Shown here: positions 1-6,765 of the stretch, one piece after another
Numbering within the stretch: the stretch's first letter is position 1
Layout of the letters: each line of letters begins with the position of its first letter
Assembly (NCBI GenBank): GCA_934515035.1
Contig: CAKSXP010000057.1
Coordinates: 1 to 9,227 of the forward strand
Direction of reading: 5' to 3'
Source: an uncultured Oscillospiraceae bacterium
GTDB taxonomy: Bacteria > Bacillota > Clostridia > Oscillospirales > Oscillospiraceae
DNA length: 9,227 nt
Translations under genes and position numbers: made by a program
The notes under the pieces: generated by a model
What the model saw: the letters and a program-made list of their open reading frames with translations, nothing else
Told to the model about the DNA's origin: nothing
The model's database searches: none

Positions 1-35
1 TTTTAAGTTCCTGTCGTTCTCTCGAGCGCTTGATT

Positions 36-64
36 AATATACCACCCTCTTTAACCAAAGTCAA
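36..64 (-). promoter_or_regulatory. Leftward sigma-A type promoter (divergent from the ger operon)
   Basis: Read on the minus strand, TTGACT (59-64) and TATATT (36-41) are separated by exactly 17 bp. A TGG just before the -10 box fits the extended -10 pattern TGn. Transcription would start near position 29 and leave the window at position 1, so the target gene or RNA is not visible. The match to the housekeeping consensus is five of six bases in each box. This is a sequence inference with no expression evidence. Confidence 0.72.
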
Positions 65-67
65 CAC

Positions 68-93
68 TTTTTTTCAATTTTTTCGATATTTTT
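68..93 (-). promoter_or_regulatory. Phased A-tracts / UP-element-like region behind the leftward promoter
   Basis: Three T-runs on the + strand (A-runs on the minus strand) lie at 68-74, 78-83 and 89-93. Their centres are about 10 bp apart, one helical turn, and they begin 4 bp upstream of the -35 box of the leftward promoter. In-phase A-tracts bend DNA, and A/T-rich tracts in this position are known to act as UP elements that bind the RNA polymerase alpha C-terminal domain. The stretch also lies just ahead of the gerA-like gene, so it could instead be part of that gene's upstream region. Confidence 0.55.
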
Positions 94-128
94 CTTAAAA
101 AGCCCCTCCATACATAAACGGACACTAT

Positions 129-1658
129 ATGTGGCATAATCCGAGTATGAAACTGCTTAAAAAACACAAGACCCCATTTCACCCGCGGCGCGACACGAAA
201 TATACGGGTCCCGTATGCGCCGAAACTCTCTGCGCCATATTCTCCGACTGCCAGGATTTCGAGCACCGGGAGATATATGTAGGCGGGAATAAACATATAC
301 GCGCGGTCGTCTGTTATCTGGACGGAGTCGTTTCCGGAGGCGACGTTGCCGAGAGCATCATACGCCCGCTGACGGAGGCCGCACGCTTTGAGGACGCGCA
401 CAGCGCCCGCGACTGCATCGGACTTATCGAGCGCGGCGCTGTCTACAGCGGCAGCATGAGCCCCGCCGAAACGACGGACGAGCTCTGCCGGTTCCTTGTC
501 AACGGCTTCTGCGCCGTCGTTTTCGACTCCGAGCAGCGCGCCGTCTGCTTCGAGGTGCGCAACCCGAACGCGCGCAGCATCGAGCAGCCCTCGACCGAGA
601 AGAGCGTGAAGGGCGCCAAGGACGCTTTCGTGGAGGTGCTTCGCACGAACACGACGCTTATCCGCCGCAAGCTGCGCGACCCGGCGCTCAAGCTCCGCCA
701 GACCGTGATCGGGCGCAAGAGCACGACGAATGTCGCCGTGCTCTATTACGACGGCATTGCCGACCGGGCGCGCGTGGAGGAACTGATGCGCCGTCTGGAC
801 GCCATCGATATTCAGGGTATGCTGACGACGGCGAGCCTGGAGGAATATATCATCAGCCATCCGCGCTCGCCCTTCCCCCAGCTGCTGCACACCGAAAGGC
901 CGGATCTCTTTGCGCAGAGCCTGCTTGCCGGGCGCATAGGCATCCTCATCGACGGCATCCCGCTCGGCTTTCTGCTTCCCGCGACCTTTTTCCGGCTGAT
1001 GCATGTGCCCGACGACGGCGCGCAGCACTATGCCGTGGCAACGGCGCTGACCGTGCTGCGGTATCTTTCGCTGGTGCTGGCCATCCTGCTCCCGGCCTTC
1101 ATGGTCGCCGTCGAGATGTACCATCAGGAGATGATACCGACGAAGCTGCTCATCTCGATGATACAGGCCAAGCAGCAGGTGCCCTTCGGCGTGGCTATCG
1201 AGGTATTGAGCATGCTGATAGCCTTTGAGCTTTTGCAGGAGGCCGGGCTGCGCCTGCCGGACTCCATCGGACAGACCGTCAGCATCATCGGCGCGCTGAT
1301 CGTCGGACAGAGCGCGGTCGATGCAAGCGTCATCAGTCCTATCGCCGTTATCATCGTCGCCCTCTCGGGCATATGCGGCTTTACCATACCCAGTCCCGAC
1401 CTGAGCACGGCGGTGCGGCTGTGCCGCTTCCTCATGGTGCTGTGCGCTATCGCGGCGGGGATGTACGGGCTGATGGCCGGCGTCGCCATGCTGGTATATC
1501 ACCTTGCGACGATAGAGAGCTTCGGCGTCGACTATCTCTCCCCCATATCCGACCGCGGGCTGTATCAGGCGCTCAGGGCCATACTGCGTCCGCCGCTGCG
1601 CCACAGGAAATTCCGCGACCCCGCGCTGGACACGCCGGACAAGCGGACGCAGCGATAA
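129..1658 (+). CDS. Spore germination receptor subunit A (GerA/GerAA/GerKA family)
   Basis: This is the A subunit of a germinant receptor, an integral protein of the spore inner membrane that acts with the B and C subunits to sense nutrients and start germination. The 509-residue length is typical. Residues 1-265 are a soluble domain with the family's 'NVAVLYYDGI' segment at 201-210. From about 268 the membrane half follows the family closely: 'GRIGILIDG' (268-276), 'EMIPTKLLISM' (334-344), 'EAGLRLP' (371-377), 'GQTVSIIGALIVGQSAV' (381-397), 'SPIAVIIVALSGI' (403-415), 'FTIPS' (418-422) and 'ESFGVDYLSP' (463-472). Hydrophobic segments lie near 307-329, 385-415 and 437-459. Neither the ATG at 129 nor the in-frame ATG at 147 (MKLLKKHK, 503 residues) has a clear Shine-Dalgarno site, so the start is uncertain by six codons. 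The basic, proline-containing C-tail ends just before an AT-rich 39-bp gap to the C subunit. No forespore sigma-G promoter was convincingly found. Confidence 0.95.
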   Translation: MWHNPSMKLLKKHKTPFHPRRDTKYTGPVCAETLCAIFSDCQDFEHREIYVGGNKHIRAVVCYLDGVVSGGDVAESIIRPLTEAARFEDAHSARDCIGLIERGAVYSGSMSPAETTDELCRFLVNGFCAVVFDSEQRAVCFEVRNPNARSIEQPSTEKSVKGAKDAFVEVLRTNTTLIRRKLRDPALKLRQTVIGRKSTTNVAVLYYDGIADRARVEELMRRLDAIDIQGMLTTASLEEYIISHPRSPFPQLLHTERPDLFAQSLLAGRIGILIDGIPLGFLLPATFFRLMHVPDDGAQHYAVATALTVLRYLSLVLAILLPAFMVAVEMYHQEMIPTKLLISMIQAKQQVPFGVAIEVLSMLIAFELLQEAGLRLPDSIGQTVSIIGALIVGQSAVDASVISPIAVIIVALSGICGFTIPSPDLSTAVRLCRFLMVLCAIAAGMYGLMAGVAMLVYHLATIESFGVDYLSPISDRGLYQALRAILRPPLRHRKFRDPALDTPDKRTQR

Positions 1659-1697
1659 ATATTATTATATTATTATATTGTATAAGGAAGCGCCGCA

Positions 1698-2882
1698 ATG
1701 AAAAACAAACTCATATACATTATAATTTTATCGCTTCTGCTGCCGCTGGCGCAGGGCTGCTCGCTCTCGGGCTCGATATATGAAAACTACCGTGAGCTTG
1801 AGCAGATACGCCTGATCGAGGTCATGGGCATAGACTCCGGCGGGGACGGCACTACGCTGTCCATCGCGGCGGGACCGGGCGTCGGGGAAAACGCCTCCCC
1901 CGTCCTCATGCACGCGACGTCCTCCGGCATAACCGGGGCCATATCCACGCTCCAGGACTACGCCGCGAGCGAGGACCTTTACTACGCGCACACGCAGTAC
2001 CTCATCTTCGGCAGCGGCGCCGCCGGGGAGGGGCTGGAGCGTTATCTCGACTATATCGACCGCTCGCCGATGCTGCGCATGGGCATTTCGATGTATGTCG
2101 TGCGCGGCGGCACGGCGCAGGAGCTGGTGGACGGCACGGGCGGCGAGAGCTATGACGTCTCCGCCGTTCTGGCTTCGCTCGAGCGCGACGCGGAAAAGCG
2201 CGGCGAGGTCTGCCTTACGACCTGCCGCGACGTTGTGCGCCGTCTCTCCCGAAGCGGCGCGGCGCTGGCCGTAGCGCTGGAGATAAGGGACATGGACAAG
2301 GTCAGCAGCGAGGCCGAGGGCGGCGGCAAGACCGCCATCCCAACGGGCTACTGCGTCATACGCGGCGGCAGGACCGCCGGCTGGATACTCGGAAAGCCCG
2401 CCGCGGCCGTCGGGATGCTGACAAACAGGGCCGCAGCTCTGCCCGTTTCGCTGTCCGACGGGCAGGGCGGACAGACCGAGGTCACGCTGACCGGCTGCAA
2501 ATGCGCCATCACGCCCGTCTGGGAAAACGGAAGGCCGGTCCGCTTCGACGTCAGCTTCCGGCTGGAAAGCGCCATCGTCGAGCTTGAAAACCCGGAAACG
2601 CTGCTGAGCACCGGCTCACCGGAGGAGCTGGCCCGCCGTCTGGAATCGACCGTCTGTGAGTGGGCGGAGACGGTGCTGAATAAGTCCCGGGAGCTGAAGG
2701 CGGACTTCCTCGGTCTCGGCGTGATGGCTCAGCGCGCGGAGCCGAAGCAGTTCTCCGCGCTGAACGGGAGCTGGCCGGAGCAGCTGGCGCAGGCGGAGTT
2801 CCGCGTAACGGCGGAAGCCACAGTCGAGCGCAGCTATGACCTCACAAGGCCGGCGCAGACAGAGGGAAGGGAGACGGCATGA
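1698..2882 (+). CDS. Spore germination receptor subunit C, Ger(x)C family lipoprotein (GerAC/GerKC-like)
   Basis: The C subunit is a lipoprotein held on the outer face of the spore inner membrane and is needed for receptor function. The 394-residue protein starts with a basic, hydrophobic signal peptide ending in L-A-Q-G-C, so lipidation is expected at Cys21. The lipobox is slightly atypical, with Ala rather than Leu at -3. Family features after the cysteine are 'YRELEQIRLIEVMGID' (about 31-46), a region equivalent to the usual Ger(x)C 'H/YAHTQYLIFG' strand, and 'YLDYIDRSPMLRMGISMYVVRGG' spread over the N-terminal half. The C-terminal third keeps the alternating polar/hydrophobic pattern of the family but is divergent, as usual. 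AGGAAG at 1685-1690 lies 7 bp before the ATG. The stop overlaps the next gene's start (ATGA), which implies translational coupling with the B subunit. Confidence 0.92.
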   Translation: MKNKLIYIIILSLLLPLAQGCSLSGSIYENYRELEQIRLIEVMGIDSGGDGTTLSIAAGPGVGENASPVLMHATSSGITGAISTLQDYAASEDLYYAHTQYLIFGSGAAGEGLERYLDYIDRSPMLRMGISMYVVRGGTAQELVDGTGGESYDVSAVLASLERDAEKRGEVCLTTCRDVVRRLSRSGAALAVALEIRDMDKVSSEAEGGGKTAIPTGYCVIRGGRTAGWILGKPAAAVGMLTNRAAALPVSLSDGQGGQTEVTLTGCKCAITPVWENGRPVRFDVSFRLESAIVELENPETLLSTGSPEELARRLESTVCEWAETVLNKSRELKADFLGLGVMAQRAEPKQFSALNGSWPEQLAQAEFRVTAEATVERSYDLTRPAQTEGRETA

Positions 2883-4012
2883 CAAACAGATCCGACACCA
2901 TATCCCGCACACAGCTGACGGCGCTGGCCTTTGTCGGGCTGCTCTCGCCGACCGTCCGGCGCATACCCGGACAGCTCTCGCTGGAGGCCGGGCGCGCCTG
3001 CTGGGTCTCCGTCCTCTTCGCGGCCGTGCCGCTGGTCATAATGGCGCTGCTCTACGCCGCGCTGAGAAAGCGCGCGGGCACTCTCGGCGGGGAAGAGCTC
3101 GTTCTGGGCGCGCTCGGCGCCGGCGCCGGACGCTTCGTTCTCGGCACGACCGGCCTGTGGCTGATCTTCTACTGCTCCTATCATCTCTGCACGGGCGCGG
3201 ACAGGTTCATCTCGACCATCTTTCCGAACACGCGCCCGGTCTTTCTGATACTCGTCATGCTCGCGATGTGCCTCATCGCGGCGCTGGGCGAGGTCCGCGC
3301 GCTTGCCCGCTCGGCGATGCTGTTCCGCCCCGTGCTGCTGCTGGTCCTGATCGTTCTCGCGGTGTTTGCGCTGCCGGACGTCGATTTCAGCGAGCTGACG
3401 CCGCCCTTCGAGAACGGGGCCGCCCCCGCTTTCCGCGGAGTTGTGCAGCTGATGAACATCGCCTCCATAAGCTTTTACCTCAGCTTTCTGGAGGACCACA
3501 CGGAAGAGAGCTTTTCCGCGGGGCGCTTCATCACCTGGGCGCTCACCTATGTTATGATACTCCTTTTCCTCTGCGTGGCCGTTCCCGGCCTGCTGGGGCT
3601 GGAGCTGACGCAGAATCTGGCGCACCCCTTCTTCACCATAATCCGCGAGCTGACGCTCTTCAGCTCTGTCGAACGTCTCGAGGCGATCATAATCGGCCTC
3701 TGGGTGTTTCCGGACTTCATTCTCTCCTCCGTTCTGCTGAAGATCGCGTCAAAGCTGCTCGCGCGGGCCCTGGACCTGTCCGCGCCGAAGGCGGAGGGCG
3801 AAAGGTTCTTTTCCCTGCGGGGGAACCGCTGGCTCGTCTGGCTCTGCTGGGCTCTGGCCGGGGCCGGGACGCTCGTTATCGGCGGAAACTCCTTCCGCAT
3901 CATGCATCTGTCGAAGGACCTCTTCCCCGCGCTGAACTTCACCTTCTCGCTGGCGCTGCTGCCGCTGTGCTTCCTTATATGGTATGTCAAAAGCCGCCGC
4001 GCTTCTAAATAA
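2879..4012 (+). CDS. Spore germination receptor subunit B, permease-like (GerAB/GerKB family)
   Basis: The B subunit is a member of the amino acid/polyamine/organocation permease superfamily that binds the germinant in the spore inner membrane. The 377-residue protein is almost all hydrophobic. Likely membrane spans lie near residues 11-26, 41-60, 88-104, 120-136, 150-166, 188-204, 219-240, 268-290, 319-336 and 351-370. Family hallmarks are the N-terminal 'ISRTQLTAL' opening and 'ERLEAIIIGLWVFPDF' (265-280), equivalent to the usual GerB 'ERlDaifi..W' segment. The ATG overlaps the C-subunit stop by 4 nt and is preceded by AAGGGAG at 2867-2873. With the two upstream genes it completes an A-C-B receptor operon, the order found in gerK of Bacillus subtilis. 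The protein ends in a short basic tail, and no convincing terminator follows before the next promoter. The germinant cannot be predicted. Confidence 0.93.
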   Translation: MTNRSDTISRTQLTALAFVGLLSPTVRRIPGQLSLEAGRACWVSVLFAAVPLVIMALLYAALRKRAGTLGGEELVLGALGAGAGRFVLGTTGLWLIFYCSYHLCTGADRFISTIFPNTRPVFLILVMLAMCLIAALGEVRALARSAMLFRPVLLLVLIVLAVFALPDVDFSELTPPFENGAAPAFRGVVQLMNIASISFYLSFLEDHTEESFSAGRFITWALTYVMILLFLCVAVPGLLGLELTQNLAHPFFTIIRELTLFSSVERLEAIIIGLWVFPDFILSSVLLKIASKLLARALDLSAPKAEGERFFSLRGNRWLVWLCWALAGAGTLVIGGNSFRIMHLSKDLFPALNFTFSLALLPLCFLIWYVKSRRASK

Positions 4013-4017
4013 AGTGC

Positions 4018-4046
4018 TTGCATTTCTTACAAAAATTATGTATACT
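4018..4046 (+). promoter_or_regulatory. Sigma-A type promoter for the ABC importer operon
   Basis: TTGCAT (4018-4023) and TATACT (4041-4046) are separated by exactly 17 bp. They start 5 bp after the stop codon of the permease-like germination gene, in a visibly AT-rich gap within otherwise GC-rich DNA. A start near 4053 would give a leader of about 57 nt before the binding-protein ATG. This suggests the importer is transcribed by vegetative polymerase independently of the germination genes. Confidence 0.7.
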
Positions 4047-4066
4047 TCACGCGGACAATTGAATAC

Positions 4067-4077
4067 GGACAGGGTCC
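4067..4077. repeat. Small inverted repeat in the importer leader
   Basis: GGAC and GTCC flank a 3-bp centre (AGG), about 14-24 bp downstream of the predicted transcription start. That would suit a small operator. The arms are only 4 bp, so chance is a serious alternative in GC-rich DNA. Confidence 0.25.
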
Positions 4078-4096
4078 ACCCAAAAAATGTTTTTTC

Positions 4097-4103
4097 AGAG
4101 GAG
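4097..4103 (+). promoter_or_regulatory. Strong ribosome binding site that fixes the binding-protein start
   Basis: AGAGGAG lies 6 bp before the ATG at 4110. The same frame is open upstream to 3984, but that stretch overlaps the end of the previous gene and its first residues do not look like a signal peptide. The ATG at 4110 immediately gives a lipoprotein signal sequence, so it is the true start. Confidence 0.88.
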
Positions 4104-4109
4104 AAACAA

Positions 4110-5681
4110 ATGAAAAAAGCACACCGTATTTTGGCTCTCGTTCTGGCCCTGGTTTTGATGACTGCTGTACTCTGCGCCTGCGGAGACGGCAAGCCCCAGG
4201 AAACCAACACGCCCGGCGAGGCAGAAACCAATGGACCGGGTGGCTCCGCTCCCGAGGTAAACGGCGACGGCTCGAGCAGCATCGTCGTCGGCATTGCCCA
4301 GGAATTGGACGACAGTCTTGACCCCCACAATACAACGGCGGCAGGAACCAGAGAAGTCCTTTTTAATGTGTACGAGGGCCTTTTGAAGCCCGACACCGAC
4401 GGAAATCTCGTCCCCGCTGTTGCAAGCAGCTGCACCATATCGGATACCGGCGACGTCTATACCTTCACTCTGCGTGACGGCGTTCGCTTCCATAACGGTG
4501 AGCTTGTTACGGTCGGGGATATTGTTTACTCCATTTCCCGCGCAGCGGGCCTCGACAGCGGCGAGCCGCTCATCTCCGGTCTGGCAAAGGTCGTCTCCGT
4601 GGAAGCGGCCGACGACACGACCGTCGTCATCAGGACCTCCGAGCCCCAGCCCGAGCTTTCGGCCTATCTCACGGCGGCGATCATACCCGACGGCAACGAT
4701 CCCACGAGCGAGGTCATCGGCACCGGTCCCTACCGCTTCGTCTCCCGCGCCGCTCAGGAAAACATCGTTCTCGAGCGCTTTGACGACTACTGGGGCGAAA
4801 AGGCCGCTATCAAAACCGTCACCTGCAAGATAATCGAAAACGCCGACACTCTCGTGCTCTCGCTCAAGTCCGGCGCGATCGACCTTGCGGCCCACCTCAC
4901 CGCCGCGCAGGCCAACGAGCTGAGCGACGATTTCACCATTCTCGAGGGCACCATGAACCTCGTCCAGGCGCTGTATCTCAACAACGCGATAGAGCCCTTC
5001 AACGACGTGCGCGTGCGCCAGGCGCTGTGCTACGCCGTCGATAAGCAGGAGATCATGGACTTCGTGGCCGACGGCCGCGGCACCGCTCTCGGCAGCAGCA
5101 TCTATCCCGCCTTCGGCCGCTACTTCATGCCGGAGCTGGCAGACTATTACACCCGCGACATCGAAAAGGCAAAGAGCCTTCTGGCCGAGGCCGGTTATCC
5201 CAACGGCTTCTCCATGACCATAACCGTGCCCGCCAACTACACGCCGCATGTCGATGCGGCCCAGGTGCTGGTCGAGCAGTTCGCGGCCATCGGCGTTACC
5301 GCCACGATAGAGACCATCGAATGGTCCAGCTGGCTTTCCGACGTCTATTCCGGCCGCAATTTCGAGAGCACCGTCATCGGCTTCGACGCCAGCGCTCTGA
5401 CCGCCAGCGCACTGCTGGCCCGCTGGGCTTCCGACGCTTCCAACAACATGATAAGCTTTTCCGACAGCGAATATGACGAGGCCCTGAGCAAGGCGCTCTC
5501 CAGCGCCGACGCCGACGAGCAGACCGAATACTTCAAACGGTGCGAGGTCATTCTTGCCGAGCAGGCCGCAAACGTCTATATTCAGGATCTGTGCGACCTT
5601 GTCGCCATGCGCGACGGTCTTTACGGCTATGAGTTCTACCCGCTCTACGCCATGGATTTTGCAAAGCTCAGGCTTGAGTGA
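4110..5681 (+). CDS. ABC transporter substrate-binding lipoprotein, peptide/nickel family 5 (SBP_bac_5)
   Basis: This is the extracellular, membrane-anchored ligand receptor of the importer encoded downstream; it delivers solute to the two permeases. The 523-residue protein has a signal peptide (residues 1-23) with lipobox L-C-A-C and lipidation expected at Cys24. A low-complexity Gly/Pro/Glu/Ser linker follows to about residue 57. The family 5 fold then shows its usual landmarks: 'LDPHNTTAAGTREVLFNVYEGL' split across 70-91, 'YTFTLRDGVRFHNG' (117-130) with 'VGDIVYS' (135-141), 'GTGPYRF' (204-210), 'DDYWGE' (225-230), 'FNDVRVRQALCYAVDK' (297-312) and 'AKSLLAEAGYPNGF' (354-367). Near residues 424-440, where dipeptide and oligopeptide binders usually carry an Asp-rich 'D-x-P-D-P' type motif, this protein reads 'GFDASALTASALLARW', so a classical peptide ligand is not assured. 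It is the first gene of the importer operon, separated from the permeases by a structured 142-bp spacer. Confidence 0.93.
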   Translation: MKKAHRILALVLALVLMTAVLCACGDGKPQETNTPGEAETNGPGGSAPEVNGDGSSSIVVGIAQELDDSLDPHNTTAAGTREVLFNVYEGLLKPDTDGNLVPAVASSCTISDTGDVYTFTLRDGVRFHNGELVTVGDIVYSISRAAGLDSGEPLISGLAKVVSVEAADDTTVVIRTSEPQPELSAYLTAAIIPDGNDPTSEVIGTGPYRFVSRAAQENIVLERFDDYWGEKAAIKTVTCKIIENADTLVLSLKSGAIDLAAHLTAAQANELSDDFTILEGTMNLVQALYLNNAIEPFNDVRVRQALCYAVDKQEIMDFVADGRGTALGSSIYPAFGRYFMPELADYYTRDIEKAKSLLAEAGYPNGFSMTITVPANYTPHVDAAQVLVEQFAAIGVTATIETIEWSSWLSDVYSGRNFESTVIGFDASALTASALLARWASDASNNMISFSDSEYDEALSKALSSADADEQTEYFKRCEVILAEQAANVYIQDLCDLVAMRDGLYGYEFYPLYAMDFAKLRLE

Positions 5682-5694
5682 CGATAAAAGATAA

Positions 5695-5743
5695 GGCCGG
5701 ACAGCATCCGGCCGGGGGCGGCATACTGTCCGGCGCCGCCCCC
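5695..5743 (+). terminator. Intercistronic GC-rich hairpins, attenuator-like, with competing pairings
   Basis: Two consecutive stems are visible. GGCCGGA (5695-5701) pairs with TCCGGCC (5707-5713) over a 5-nt loop. GGGGGCGGC (5714-5722) pairs with GCCGCCCCC (5735-5743) over a 12-nt loop and is followed by a pyrimidine-rich but not pure T tail (CTCTTTCGTCTTT). A competing 9-bp pairing, GCCGGACAG (5696-5704) with CTGTCCGGC (5726-5734), would break the first stem and span one arm of the second. The likely role is partial termination or 3'-end protection of the binding-protein message, giving more binding protein than permease as is common in ABC operons. A regulated switch is possible but unproven. 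Confidence 0.6.
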
Positions 5744-5773
5744 CTCTTTCGTCTTTCCCGCCCGGCCCATGCC

Positions 5774-5791
5774 TTCGGACAGGCGTCCGAA
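5774..5791. repeat. 7-bp inverted repeat just before an internal -10 box
   Basis: TTCGGAC (5774-5780) and GTCCGAA (5785-5791) are perfect inverted arms around AGGC. The repeat covers the -35 to spacer region of the candidate internal promoter, so it could be an operator. As RNA it would form a third short hairpin ahead of the first permease gene. Confidence 0.5.
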
Positions 5792-5796
5792 ATACT

Positions 5797-5802
5797 TATA
5801 AT
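5797..5802 (+). promoter_or_regulatory. Candidate internal -10 box (TATAAT) ahead of the permease genes
   Basis: A perfect TATAAT lies 21 bp before the TTG start of the first permease. With a 17-bp spacer the -35 position (5774-5779) reads TTCGGA, matching the consensus at only three of six bases. If used, it would need an activator or be weak, and would give a leader of only about 15 nt. It could let the permease-ATPase genes be expressed apart from the binding protein. Confidence 0.35.
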
Positions 5803-5823
5803 GATGTCTGTGGGGTTCCCGTT

Positions 5824-6765
5824 TTGAGATACATCCTGAAAAAGCTCGCGCTGCTTACAGCAACGCTGCTCATCATCTCCTTTCTGGTCTTTATGGCCTT
5901 CCAGCTCATCCCCGGCGACCCGGTATCCCAGATGCTGGGCACCGAATACACCGAGTCCCGCGCCGCCGCACTGCGCGCGGAGCTTGGGCTCGACCGCCCC
6001 GTCACGGAGCGGTATTTCAAGTGGCTCGCCGGCTTTGTGACCGGCGATCTGGGCGTTTCATACAGCTACAAAACGCCCGTTTCGGAGCTGCTCGGCGGCA
6101 AGCTCGCCGTGACGGCTTTTCTGACGCTTTTCGCATTCGTCCTCGTTATCGTGATCTCGGTCCCGCTGGGGCTGCTCATCGCGCGCTTTCAGGGCGGCAT
6201 ATTCGACCGCGTGATGGTCGTTATAAACCAGATAACCATGTCCATCCCGCCGTTTTTCATCGGTATAATCTTTACCTGTGTTTTCGGCTTTTTCTTTAAG
6301 CTCTTCACGCCCGGCAGCTATGTTTCCTATCACGATAGCGTATCGGGCTTTATCGGATACATATTTTTCCCGGCGCTGGCCATCGCCCTGCCCAAAAGCG
6401 CGATGACCGTCAAGCTCCTGCGCCGCAGCATCGTCAGCGAGCTGCGCGAGGACTATGTCCGCACGGCATACAGCCGCGGAAACAGCCGCGCCTCGGTCCT
6501 CCGGACCCACGTTCTGCGCAACGCCATCATCCCCGTCGTTACCTTCCTTGCAATGACGCTGGCCGACATCGTCGCGGGCAGCATCATAATCGAACAGGTG
6601 TTCACGATCCCGGGCATCGGGCGGATGCTTCTTCTCTCGATCTCGAACCGTGACTATCCGGTGGTGCAGGCCATCGTCGTCATGATCGCGTTCGTCGTCG
6701 TTTTCATGAACTTCCTTGCCGACGTCGCCTATCAATACATCGACCCGAGGATAAGACTGAGTTGA
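5824..6765 (+). CDS. ABC transporter permease, DppB/OppB/NikB type
   Basis: This is the first of two transmembrane subunits that form the import channel. The 313-residue length is usual for the family. The start is TTG, supported by the typical N-terminus (MRYILKKLALL); no ATG or GTG lies in frame upstream near it, and only a weak GGGG (5812-5815) serves as ribosome site. Landmarks are the first membrane helix (about 8-28), 'LIPGDPVSQMLG' (28-39), 'ELGLDRPVTERYFKWL' (53-68), 'GDLGVSY' (74-80), helices near 96-120, 138-160 and 174-192, and the cytoplasmic coupling (EAA-like) loop at 208-237 ('YVRTAYSRGNS', 'LRNAIIP') that touches the ATPases. The usual 'GSIIIEQVFTIPGIGRM' segment (252-268) and a C-terminal helix followed by 'DPRIRLS' complete the protein. 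Its TGA overlaps the next gene's TTG start. Confidence 0.95.
   Translation: MRYILKKLALLTATLLIISFLVFMAFQLIPGDPVSQMLGTEYTESRAAALRAELGLDRPVTERYFKWLAGFVTGDLGVSYSYKTPVSELLGGKLAVTAFLTLFAFVLVIVISVPLGLLIARFQGGIFDRVMVVINQITMSIPPFFIGIIFTCVFGFFFKLFTPGSYVSYHDSVSGFIGYIFFPALAIALPKSAMTVKLLRRSIVSELREDYVRTAYSRGNSRASVLRTHVLRNAIIPVVTFLAMTLADIVAGSIIIEQVFTIPGIGRMLLLSISNRDYPVVQAIVVMIAFVVVFMNFLADVAYQYIDPRIRLS

Noticed and set aside
70..128. Possible forespore (sigma-G like) promoter ahead of the GerA-family gene
   Set aside because: CATACATA and CATAATC near the start do not fit the CATnnTA -10 pattern well, and no matching -35 was found. Absence of a visible match does not exclude one.
51..1604. Long minus-strand open frame (517 codons) opposite the GerA-family gene
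   Set aside because: It mirrors a well-supported gene, its translation is rich in Arg/His/Gly/Asp/Gln with no recognisable domain, and GC-rich codon bias readily produces such antisense frames.
2836..4008. Long + strand frame (390 codons) overlapping the GerB-family gene
   Set aside because: The product is Arg/Ala/His-rich and unlike any family I know, while the overlapping frame encodes a clear membrane permease with an ATGA-coupled start.
4011..4026. Small hairpin (AAGTGC/GCATTT) after the GerB-family gene as a terminator
   Set aside because: The loop would be 2 nt, the stem includes a wobble pair, no T-run follows, and it overlaps the -35 box of the importer promoter.
3984..4109. N-terminal extension of the binding protein (42 extra residues)
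   Set aside because: It overlaps the previous gene and the promoter. The ATG at 4110 has a strong ribosome site and starts a lipoprotein signal peptide at once.
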